Below, piece after piece: positions 53,451-61,134 of a DNA stretch of 64,000 bases; the first letter of the stretch is position 1; each line of letters begins with the position of its first letter. The stretch is from Acidimicrobiales bacterium (lineage in GTDB: Bacteria; Actinomycetota; Acidimicrobiia; Acidimicrobiales; UBA8190): contig JASHUM010000079.1 in the NCBI GenBank assembly GCA_030040015.1, positions 1 through 64,000 on the forward strand, given 5' to 3'. The position numbers were made by a program, and so were the translations under genes. The notes under the pieces are model-generated. The model ran no database searches and was not told where the DNA came from. It saw only the letters and a program-made list of their open reading frames with translations.

Positions 53451-54443
53451 ATGGCTCGTGCCATCTGGAATGGATCACTCAGCTTCGGCCTGGTCAGCGT
53501 CCCGGTGGAGCTCTTCTCCGCCACGGAGGACAAGACGATCCACTTCAACCAGTTCGAGGCCGGGACCTCGGACCGGATCCGCAACCGCAGAGTCAATGAG
53601 CGCAGCGGTGAGGAGGTGGCGTTCGAGGACATCGTCAAGGGATACGACCTGGGGGGAGGCGAGTACGTCATCGTGTCGCCCGACGAGCTCGAGGCACTCG
53701 AGCCCGGCCGGACCCGGAACATCGAGATCACCGACTTCGTCGACCTCGACACCGTCGATCCCGTCTACTACCAGAAGAGCTACTACTTGTCGCCCAAGGG
53801 CGAGCAGGCAGTGCGGGCCTACGGCTTGCTCCGCAAGGCCATGGAGCAGTCGAACAAGGCGGCCGTGGCCACGCTCGTCATGCGGGGCAAGCAGTACCTG
53901 GTGGCCGTGCGCCCCGAACCCCGGGCCCTCGTGCTGCAGACCATGTACTTCGCCGACGAGGTTCGCGACCCCACCGTGGAGGTTCCCGGGCTCCCCGCCC
54001 CCGACGAGTTCAGCGCCCGGGAGCTGCAGACGGCCAAGATGCTCGTCGAGTCGATGGCCAGCGCCTGGGAACCCGAGCGATACCACGACACCTACCGAGA
54101 GCGGGTCGAGGAGCTGGTCGAGCGCAAGCGTGCCGGCGAGGAGGTCGTGCTCGAGGCCCACCGAGCCGAGCCCACACGGGTGGTCGACCTCATGGCCGCA
54201 CTGGAGGCGAGTGTGGAAGCCGCCCGGGGGCGAGGGGCCGAGAAGCGCACGGCGCCACCCGAAACCGGCGGGGCCCGAGGCAACCGGGTGAAGGCGTCGC
54301 CCCTGTCGGAGCTCAGTAAGGCCGAGCTCTACGACCGGGCCACAGCGCTCGACGTCCCGGGTCGCTCCAAGATGTCTCGCGATCAGCTGGAGAAGGCCGT
54401 GGCGGCAGCGGGCAACGGGGGCCGACGCCGCAAGGCGTCCTGA
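53451..54443 (+). CDS. ku: Non-homologous end joining protein Ku with C-terminal SAP domain
   Basis: Homodimeric ring that binds double-strand ends and recruits the NHEJ polymerase and ligase. The 330-residue protein starts at ATG 53451 (GGAGG site 7 bp upstream) with MARAIWNGSLSFGLVSVPVELFSATE; further core text is VNERSGEEV, DFVDLDTVDPVYYQKSYYLSP and ELQTAKMLVESMASAWEPERYHDTYRE. After a basic linker the last 38 residues (SPLSELSKAELYDRATALDVPGRSKMSRDQLEKAV) look like a SAP DNA-binding domain. The stop abuts the convergent surface-protein stop directly as TGATCA. Confidence 0.95.
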   Translation: MARAIWNGSLSFGLVSVPVELFSATEDKTIHFNQFEAGTSDRIRNRRVNERSGEEVAFEDIVKGYDLGGGEYVIVSPDELEALEPGRTRNIEITDFVDLDTVDPVYYQKSYYLSPKGEQAVRAYGLLRKAMEQSNKAAVATLVMRGKQYLVAVRPEPRALVLQTMYFADEVRDPTVEVPGLPAPDEFSARELQTAKMLVESMASAWEPERYHDTYRERVEELVERKRAGEEVVLEAHRAEPTRVVDLMAALEASVEAARGRGAEKRTAPPETGGARGNRVKASPLSELSKAELYDRATALDVPGRSKMSRDQLEKAVAAAGNGGRRRKAS

Positions 54444-56102
54444 TCAGTCAGTCAGCGACTGGAAGCGGCGTCGACGCAGCAACCCGAGGCCGAGGATGCC
54501 GAGGCCAGCGGCTCCGGCACCGACCACGAGAGGCCGCGATCCGGCCCATGGCTCGCCGGTGTGGACGGTGGTCGCACCCGTGACCGGCCCCGAGCTCGAC
54601 GACGTCGTCGTCGCGGCGGCAACCACCGTGACCGTGCCCGGCACGTAGACGATGGCGCTGTAGTTGGGGTCCACGGCACCCGAGCAGGTGGACGGGTAGG
54701 TGCCCGGCGGGCTGGCACTGGTGGCCGTGGTTCCGCACGTCGGCTGCGTGGTGGCCGATGCCAACGACGTGGCGGTGTCACCGTCCTTGACGTTCGAGAA
54801 CGTGGGCGTGATGGCGGGCACGGCGCTGCCGGCCGTGATGGTGGTGCTCGAGGCAGTGACGGTGAGGGCGCCGGCCGGTACCACAGTCACCGTCCCGCTC
54901 TGGTAGCTGATGGTGTAGTTCGGGTCGACCGCCCCCGAGCACGTTGCCGGGTAGGTCCCGACCGGGCTCGAGGCGGTGGCGGTCGTGGTGCAGGTCGCCG
55001 GGGTGGTCAGGCTCGCCGCCGAGTCCCCGTTCACGAAGCCGGAATACTTCGGTGTCGGAGCTGCAGGCGCCTGGCCGAAGGGGATCGTGGCGTCGGTGGG
55101 GGCGACGGTGAGCGGGGCCGGGGTGACGGTGACGCACTCGGAGTTCCCTGGGTACCCGGGCTCGTCGGCCGTCAAATAGTTGGTGCCGGTGTAGAGGGTG
55201 TAGAAGCAGTACGTCCCCACACTGCTCGGAGTGAAGGCCTGCTGGGCGCTCGACGTGCCCGCCGACCCCACGAGCGCCACCGCCGAGCCCACCGGGTCGG
55301 CCATCGAGCTGCAGCTCCAGGCGCTTGGTCCGCACTCGTAGAAGCTCATGGTTCCGGCCGGCGTGGCGTGGGACCAGTGGCTTCCGACCGCGGTCGCTGT
55401 ATCGGTCACAGAGCCGCCGTAGACGATCGAGCTCTGCGAGACGCTGCTCGTGAGGCTGTCAAGGGTGGGAACCGTGAAGTTGGCGCTGTCGAGCCGGTTC
55501 TCCATGCTCCAGAACAAGCTGGCACCGTTGGACAGGCCGCCGCCGAAGTCGACGTCGCCGCTCTTGTTGTCAGGCGCGATGCTGGAGAACGACACGTCCG
55601 GTCCCTCGTAGCCGGTCGAACCGTAAGGGCAGGCGTTGGTGACCGGCGCCCCGTTGACCTCCCACTGCGACGCGAAGTCGTGCCCGATGCCCGTGGCGCA
55701 TACCCCGGTGTTGCCGAAGTCGAAGATGGGCAGCCACGACGTGAGCCGCAGGCTCGGGATGGTGAGCCCGCTCTCGTTCAGCACACCCACCAATGTGTCG
55801 GTGCCGTCGTAGGGTAGTTGGCTGTGGTCGGTCTTGATGGTCACACCACCGTTGGCCTGCAAGACGATGAGCACTGCGCACCCGGTGTCGAGGCCCACCG
55901 ACGGACATTCGTTGAACGGCGCCGACGTGGAAGGCGAGGCGGGGGGCGCCCAGGGCGTCAGTGCAGAAGCGAGACCCGCCAAGGAAGGGAGCGTGAAGGC
56001 CGCCGTGCCGACCAGCCCCAGGGCCGTAGCCAGGCGCACGATGCGACCTCGCACCGTGGAACCCACGACCCGTTCACGGATGGATCTCCCGCCTCGTTCC
56101 AT
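54444..56102 (-). CDS. MBG-domain surface protein with TGEPWAG C-terminal tail
   Basis: A 552-residue exported protein from ATG 56102 (GGAGGAGGAGAGG site). A basic N-terminus and signal helix (ATALGLVGTAAFTLPSLAGLASA) lead to a beta-rich N-terminal domain (about 60-220), an Ig-like domain (SSIVYGGSVTDTATAV, GTYCFYTLYTGTNY), two MBG-type domains (PAPLTVAPTDATIPFGQAP...NYTISYQSGTVTV and a second), a Ser/Thr-rich linker and the tail TGEPWAGSRPL - GAGAAGLGILGLGLL - RRRRFQSLTD. The C-terminal half matches the other surface protein at 47.3 kb in order and in tail motif. Probably a surface-anchored adhesin or structural protein. Confidence 0.8.
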   Translation of the reverse strand: MERGGRSIRERVVGSTVRGRIVRLATALGLVGTAAFTLPSLAGLASALTPWAPPASPSTSAPFNECPSVGLDTGCAVLIVLQANGGVTIKTDHSQLPYDGTDTLVGVLNESGLTIPSLRLTSWLPIFDFGNTGVCATGIGHDFASQWEVNGAPVTNACPYGSTGYEGPDVSFSSIAPDNKSGDVDFGGGLSNGASLFWSMENRLDSANFTVPTLDSLTSSVSQSSIVYGGSVTDTATAVGSHWSHATPAGTMSFYECGPSAWSCSSMADPVGSAVALVGSAGTSSAQQAFTPSSVGTYCFYTLYTGTNYLTADEPGYPGNSECVTVTPAPLTVAPTDATIPFGQAPAAPTPKYSGFVNGDSAASLTTPATCTTTATASSPVGTYPATCSGAVDPNYTISYQSGTVTVVPAGALTVTASSTTITAGSAVPAITPTFSNVKDGDTATSLASATTQPTCGTTATSASPPGTYPSTCSGAVDPNYSAIVYVPGTVTVVAAATTTSSSSGPVTGATTVHTGEPWAGSRPLVVGAGAAGLGILGLGLLRRRRFQSLTD

Positions 56103-56221
56103 CCTCTCCTCCTCCCGCCGTGGGAGCGCGCTACTCCCAGTCAGTGGAGGGTGACAGAAAGAGGTCAAACCAAGCCCTACCGAATCTCAACACCTGGCCA
56201 ACAGCCGTTGCCAGGGCGCGC

Positions 56222-56581
56222 CTACTGTCCGAGCGAGGACTGCTGGCTGCTCTGGATCCGGAACCAACTCTCGAGCCCGGGCAGCCCGGACATGAACGTA
56301 TGGACCTGTTTGCTCAGGGTCACGATGACGACGGGGTCGACCTCGCTGGGCTCGACGCGGACCGACACCAGGTGCACACCGGGATCGGCGACCAGCGCCT
56401 GGGCTACGGCGTCGTACGCCGCCTGGCTGTCCTCCATGTTGCCGGCCGCCGCCGAACCGGCTCTGGCGGCATCTGCCGCCTCGGCAGCCAGGTGGCTCTT
56501 GGCGACGAGCGGAGGGAGCAGCCCGACGGCGAGCACGACCACGATGGCCAGGAGGAGCCCGAGCTTGACCAGGAGCCGCAT
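56222..56581 (-). CDS. Small single-helix membrane or secreted protein
   Basis: About 119 residues from ATG 56581, which has a GGGGGTG site (the track ATG 15 bp upstream has none). One N-terminal helix (LLVKLGLLLAIVVVLAVGLLPPLVA) is followed by an Ala-rich helical part (AAEADAARAG-type) and VSVRVEPSEVDPVVIVTLSKQV. The layout, an N-terminal helix then an Ala-rich stretch and a small beta region, recalls TadE-like pseudopilins, but no assembly genes are nearby. Function not assigned. Confidence 0.6.
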   Translation of the reverse strand: MRLLVKLGLLLAIVVVLAVGLLPPLVAKSHLAAEAADAARAGSAAAGNMEDSQAAYDAVAQALVADPGVHLVSVRVEPSEVDPVVIVTLSKQVHTFMSGLPGLESWFRIQSSQQSSLGQ

Positions 56582-56653
56582 CGCCGACACCCCCATTTTC
56601 GCCGGCGACTTCCAGCATGGCGCACTCCGCGCCCTTGTGGATGACGGCGCCGG

Positions 56654-56689
56654 GGTGCCCCCTCCCGGGCCTTCGGGGGTGGGGGCGCC
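56654..56689. promoter_or_regulatory. Strong hairpin in a divergent intergenic region
   Basis: GGTGCCCCCTCCC pairs with GGGTGGGGGCGCC (12 pairs, one mismatch) around a GGGCCTTCGG loop. A third copy of the arm, GGTGCCCCCACCCCC, lies at 56748-56762. There is no T-tract, and the genes on both sides point away, so this is not an ordinary terminator. It could be an operator or leader structure for the response-regulator gene. Confidence 0.45.
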
Positions 56690-56809
56690 TCAACTTCCCT
56701 GATCAGGGTGCCGAGAACAATTGCAAGGGCCGTTTGATGCTGCCGGCGGTGCCCCCACCCCCGTAACGTGATGGGGTTGCGCCCTGGGCACCGCGGCCGG
56801 GAGGTCTAG

Positions 56810-57553
56810 ATGACGTATCAAGATGTTCCCGTGCTGGCGGAGCGCACCCGCCGGGCGTCGGGCAAGGCGCTGGGCAGGCTTCTCGTCGTCGACGACGACC
56901 CTGAGGTGCGCGACATGCTGAGCCGCCTGCTCGCCTCCGAGGGCTACGACGTGGACGAGGCCGAGTCGGGCACCCAGACCTTGGCGGCGCTCGACAAGCT
57001 GCGGCCCGACCTCGTCATCCTCGACGTCATGCTGAGCGCCGAGGACGGGTTCGAAGTGCTCGCCACCATCCGCCGAAGCAGCATCGTCCCCGTCATCCTC
57101 CTGACCGGACGAGGACGGGAGGCGGACCGGGTGCTCGGGCTCAAGCTCGGGGCGGATGACTACGTGGTGAAGCCCTTCTCGGGCGCCGAGCTGGCCGCCC
57201 GGGTCGGAACGGTGCTCAGGCGCAGCGGCCAGCGTTCCGCCCCGCCCGAGTCGACGCTCGCCTTCGAGGGTCTCGAGATCGACACTGCGGCGCGCGAGCT
57301 GCGGGTGGAGGGCGCCGTGGTGGAGACCACGGCCAAGGAGTTCGACCTCCTCGCCTTCCTCGCTTCGTCGCCTCGTCGGGTCTTCACCCGCGAGCAGCTC
57401 CTCGCCCAGGTGTGGGACTCGTCCTCCCAGTGGCAGGACAACGGCACGGTGACCGAACACATCCGCCGCATCCGGCGCAAGATCGAAGTCAACCCCGAAG
57501 CCCCCCGGTGGATCCGCACCGTGCGGGGGATCGGTTACCGCTTCGAGCCCTGA
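56810..57553 (+). CDS. OmpR/PhoB-family response regulator
   Basis: Two-component regulator of 247 residues: receiver domain about 22-138 (LLVVDDDPEVRD, phospho-acceptor Asp in LVILDVMLS, LLTGRG, switch Lys in DDYVVKPFS), then a winged-helix DNA-binding domain (about 150-247; VVETTAKEFDLLAFLASSPRRVFTREQLL, HIRRIRRKIEVNPEAPRWIRTVRGIGYRF). The extra 20 residues before the receiver are unconserved; a later start is possible. It overlaps the 3' end of the convergent hybrid kinase gene by 19 bp; pairing between the two is possible. Confidence 0.92.
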   Translation: MTYQDVPVLAERTRRASGKALGRLLVVDDDPEVRDMLSRLLASEGYDVDEAESGTQTLAALDKLRPDLVILDVMLSAEDGFEVLATIRRSSIVPVILLTGRGREADRVLGLKLGADDYVVKPFSGAELAARVGTVLRRSGQRSAPPESTLAFEGLEIDTAARELRVEGAVVETTAKEFDLLAFLASSPRRVFTREQLLAQVWDSSSQWQDNGTVTEHIRRIRRKIEVNPEAPRWIRTVRGIGYRFEP

Positions 57554-60500
57554 GCGGCGCGCTCGAGCGCCTGGCGGACCCGCCGTCCCAACTGGTCGGA
57601 CGTGAACGGCTTCACCAGAAGGTCCATCTCAGGTTGTACCAGCCCCTGGTCGACGGTGTCTTGGGCGATGTGACCCGATACGTAGAGCACAGGCAGGACG
57701 GGCCACCGTGCCGAGAGCTCGCGGGCCAGGTCCATGCCGCTCATCCCAGGCATCACCACGTCGGTCACGAGCAGATGCGGACGGCGGCGCATGCCGCGGG
57801 TGAGCGCCAGCGCCTCCGCCCCGCTGGCAGCCTGCAGCACGGTGTAGCCGCGCGACTCCAGGGCCTGAACGGCCAGGCGCCGGACCTCGTCCTCGTCCTC
57901 GACGAGCAGCAACGTCTCGTTGCCTCTCGACAAGTCGGGACGGACTCCTGTCGCCTCCGGGGCGGGGTCACCTTCGACCGCAGGAAACGCCAGGATGAAG
58001 GTGGTGCCGTGGCCCAGCGCGCTGGTCACGATCACCCTCCCCCCCGCCTGGGTCACCATGGCGTGCACCGCCGCCAACCCGAGACCGGTCCCCCGGGCAC
58101 GTTCCTTGGTGGTGAAGAAGGGCTCGAAACAATGTGCCGCCACTTCGTCGCTCATCCCGACGCCGTCGTCGGCCACCGAGAGGACCACCTCGGCCCCGCT
58201 CCCCCCCGCTGACGCCTGGCGCGACGTGATCAGCGTGAAGGTCCCGCCTTCGGGCATGGCGTCGTTGGCGTTGATGGCGAGGTTGAGCACGGCCCGTTCG
58301 AGCTCCGTCGGGTCGACCGAGATGCGCTGGGGCGTCTCGGCTCCGACGTGCTCCACGGTCACGCCTGGGCCCATGACCCGAGCCAGCATGGGCATCATGG
58401 ACGCCACGGCCATGTCGGGATCGGTCACGACGGGCTTGACCGGGGCACGCTGGCCGATGGCCAGGAGCTGACTGGTCAGAGCCGCTGCCCGCTTCCCCGC
58501 CCGTTGGATCGCCTCCACCTCGTCGCGCGCCGTCTCGTAGGAGACACCGCGCGCCAGGAGCTCACTGGACCCGAGGATGACGGTCAGCAGGTTGTTGAAG
58601 TCGTGCGCCACGGCACCAGCCAGCCGGGCCATGGCCCCGACCCGCTCGGCCTGGTGGAACTGCTCGACCATGGCCAAACGCTCGGTGACGTCCTCCATGA
58701 CGGCCAGGATCCCCCGGACGACGCCGGCATGATCCCGAAGAGGAGCGGTGGAGGCGGAGAGGTCGCGGAGCTTTCCGTCGGCATCGAGGGCCGCCAGCTC
58801 GACGCCGACGGTGGCGTCACCCGACCGGGCCCGCTCCAGAAGTCGCTCGAGCTCGAGCTCTCCTCGGTGCCGGGTCGGGATACGGCGCGTCTTGGGCTCG
58901 GCCGTTCCCGGGGACGGCCAACCGAACAACGCGGCAGCGGCGCTGTTCCACCACCTCGCCTCGCCTTGGAGATCGAGCTCGGCGATGGCCAACGGGGACG
59001 ACTCGACGACGGCCTGCAGGCGTTCTTCATTGCCCTGCACCGCTTGATAGAGGCGGGCGTTCTCCAACGCCTCCGAGCCCATCTGGGTGAGGAGGAGAAG
59101 GACCGACTCGTCCTCGGGCCCGAAGACCGAGCCTGTGACCGAGAACACGAGCAGCGCCCGGCTGGTCCCCGTGCCGTCGGCGAGGGCCATGCGCGTGCCC
59201 AGCCAGTACGGGCCGTCGTCGGAGATCCGACCCCGAAGAGGATGGCTGGCGCCGAGCACGTCTGCGCACAGGGACTCGAGCAGCGCCGGTGACACGGCGA
59301 CGGCGCTCGGGGCGGCCCGCGGGGAGACGACGGTGGTCCCCGCCCCGTCACCGTGATCGGCGTACACGACCGTCCAGTCCGCGCCGAGGACGTGGCGGGC
59401 GTGCTCGGCCAGGACCCGCAGGACCTCCGGCTCCTCGAGCGGGGCGTTAACGCCGAGGGCCGCCTCCACCAGACGGCGCAACTGGGCGGCATGACGCACG
59501 GCGACGGCTTCGGCTCGACGGGTGTCCCGCCACAGCAGGACCCGCTCGACGGTCACCGCCACTCTCTGAGCCAGGTCCATGGCCGTGTCGAGGTCGGAAC
59601 GCCGATACCCCCGGCGCCCCGGCTCGGTCACGAAACTCAGCGCCCCGAAGGCGAGCCCTCGCACGTGGACAGGAACGACCATCATCGACTCGACGCCCGC
59701 CGTCGGCACGGCGTCGGTGAACTCTCCCCGGACAGCCAATTGTCCCGAGTGCCTGGTGCTGATCCGAGACGAGTCGAGGACCACCTCGGGACGTCCTGTC
59801 TCCAGTGCACGCCTCACGAGGCGATCGCCTTCGGGATGGCGGTGGCGCCCGAACCGCCGGGCAGCCGCACCGGAGGGATCGGCGTGCACGGCGCGAGCCC
59901 CGCGGGCCGCTTCCCCGCGAGCCCCCTCGGCCACCCGCGCCCGCGTCCCGGTGTCGTCTACGAGGTCGACGGCGAACCAGTCGGCGAAGGCGGGGACGAC
60001 GACCTCCACGAGGCGCACGAAGTGGTCCTCGTGCGACTCGAGCGCCGGGGCCAGCACGTCGCTCGCTCGCGCCAAGAGGTCCAGGTGGCGTCGGGCCTGC
60101 TCGGCACCGAGACGGCTTCGGCGCACCGAGTCGTCGAGGCGGGCTCGCTCGATGGAGGCCGCGGCGCGTTCGGCGACCAGTTCGAGAAGATGGAGGTCTC
60201 GCTCGGCGAAAGCGTGGCTCTCGCGGGCGCCGACGAGCACCACGCCGATGACCCGCCCGGCCTGGAGAAGCGGAGCCGCGAGCAGCGACGCCATGGGCTC
60301 CAACCATGCGTCCTCGACGATCCGCGCCGCCGTGGCGTCGACCACGATGCGGGCCTTGGCCTGCGAAGCGACCCCACCCACGATTCCCGATCCGAAGGGG
60401 ATGGAGCCCGGCGCAAGGCCCAGTTCGTCGTCGTGCACGGCGCGCACCGACAGAGACCGACCGTCGGGATCGACCATGAAGATGGTGGCCACGTCGCCGC

Positions 60501-60897
60501 CCACGACCTGGGTCGTCCTGGCCAGAAGCTCGTCCAACAACTGCTCGAGCGGGAGGAAGGACAGAGAGGGATCGGTGACCAGCTCCATCGAATGCAGGGC
60601 GATGCCGGCGTCGTGAAGCCCGCCTCGCAGGCGGTGCATCTCGAAGCCGGTCACCGCCGCCAAGGTGAGCACCAGGACGGCGCTGATGACGCTGAGCGTC
60701 CACAGGCTGGCAACGCCGAAGAGCGCCCCGCCGCCGCCGCCCACGACGAAGACGGCGAGCAGCTTCGCCGTCGCCCATGCCACCAGCAGCGCCAGCTCGA
60801 CCGCCACCAGATGGCGAGGGACCGGGTGCCGCCGGGCGAAGGGGTGGGGCAGCCGGACGGACGAGCCAGGACGCCTCCACCACCGTGTCTGCACCAC
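57535..60897 (-). CDS. Hybrid sensor histidine kinase with multiple GAF domains, PAS and receiver
   Basis: A 1120-residue membrane-anchored kinase. Two N-terminal helices (about 30-53 and 58-82) are followed by GAF-like domains (about 110-255, 275-460 and 490-640; for example GDVATIFMVDPDGRSLSV and MMVVPVHVRGLAFGALSFV), a PAS domain (about 650-760), HisKA with the phospho-acceptor His in GAVAHDFNNLLTVILGSS, an HATPase (NLAINANDAMPEGG, DDGVGMSDE, GTGLGLAAVHAMV) and a C-terminal receiver with Asp in LLVTDVVMPGMSGMDLA. Start GTG 60897. GAF domains could sense small ligands, redox state or light; no chromophore cysteine was identified. Confidence 0.9.
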   Translation of the reverse strand: MVQTRWWRRPGSSVRLPHPFARRHPVPRHLVAVELALLVAWATAKLLAVFVVGGGGGALFGVASLWTLSVISAVLVLTLAAVTGFEMHRLRGGLHDAGIALHSMELVTDPSLSFLPLEQLLDELLARTTQVVGGDVATIFMVDPDGRSLSVRAVHDDELGLAPGSIPFGSGIVGGVASQAKARIVVDATAARIVEDAWLEPMASLLAAPLLQAGRVIGVVLVGARESHAFAERDLHLLELVAERAAASIERARLDDSVRRSRLGAEQARRHLDLLARASDVLAPALESHEDHFVRLVEVVVPAFADWFAVDLVDDTGTRARVAEGARGEAARGARAVHADPSGAAARRFGRHRHPEGDRLVRRALETGRPEVVLDSSRISTRHSGQLAVRGEFTDAVPTAGVESMMVVPVHVRGLAFGALSFVTEPGRRGYRRSDLDTAMDLAQRVAVTVERVLLWRDTRRAEAVAVRHAAQLRRLVEAALGVNAPLEEPEVLRVLAEHARHVLGADWTVVYADHGDGAGTTVVSPRAAPSAVAVSPALLESLCADVLGASHPLRGRISDDGPYWLGTRMALADGTGTSRALLVFSVTGSVFGPEDESVLLLLTQMGSEALENARLYQAVQGNEERLQAVVESSPLAIAELDLQGEARWWNSAAAALFGWPSPGTAEPKTRRIPTRHRGELELERLLERARSGDATVGVELAALDADGKLRDLSASTAPLRDHAGVVRGILAVMEDVTERLAMVEQFHQAERVGAMARLAGAVAHDFNNLLTVILGSSELLARGVSYETARDEVEAIQRAGKRAAALTSQLLAIGQRAPVKPVVTDPDMAVASMMPMLARVMGPGVTVEHVGAETPQRISVDPTELERAVLNLAINANDAMPEGGTFTLITSRQASAGGSGAEVVLSVADDGVGMSDEVAAHCFEPFFTTKERARGTGLGLAAVHAMVTQAGGRVIVTSALGHGTTFILAFPAVEGDPAPEATGVRPDLSRGNETLLLVEDEDEVRRLAVQALESRGYTVLQAASGAEALALTRGMRRRPHLLVTDVVMPGMSGMDLARELSARWPVLPVLYVSGHIAQDTVDQGLVQPEMDLLVKPFTSDQLGRRVRQALERAAQGSKR

Positions 60898-60980
60898 TGA
60901 CCAAGGATAGTGCCGGCCCCGGATTCATCCCCGGGTGCGACTCTCGCCCACCGGACGGCACCGCGAGAGATCACCTCTGA

Positions 60981-61006
60981 TATAAGACGACGGCGATCGC
61001 CTCGTC
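60981..61006. promoter_or_regulatory. TATAAG box next to a GGCGATCGCC palindrome
   Basis: TATAAG (60981-60986) is followed by a perfect 10-bp palindrome GGCGATCGCC (60992-61001) with partly symmetrical GACGA/TCGTC flanks. It lies between the divergent kinase and ketosynthase-like genes and could be a promoter with an operator over its start. Confidence 0.4.
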
Positions 61007-61134
61007 GCGTGTCGAGAACCACCACTGACGGCGGCGCAGCATCGAAATGTGTCCGCCTTCCTTTACGCCGGCTGCACCCTCCTCGTACGCTGTCGCACCC
61101 GGCAACGCGTCATGCACCACCGGGCATCCGCGCC

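Noticed and set aside
54444-54560. LPXTG or PEP-CTERM sorting signal
   Set aside because: Neither motif is present; the conserved core is TGEPWAG, and no sortase or exosortase gene lies in the window.
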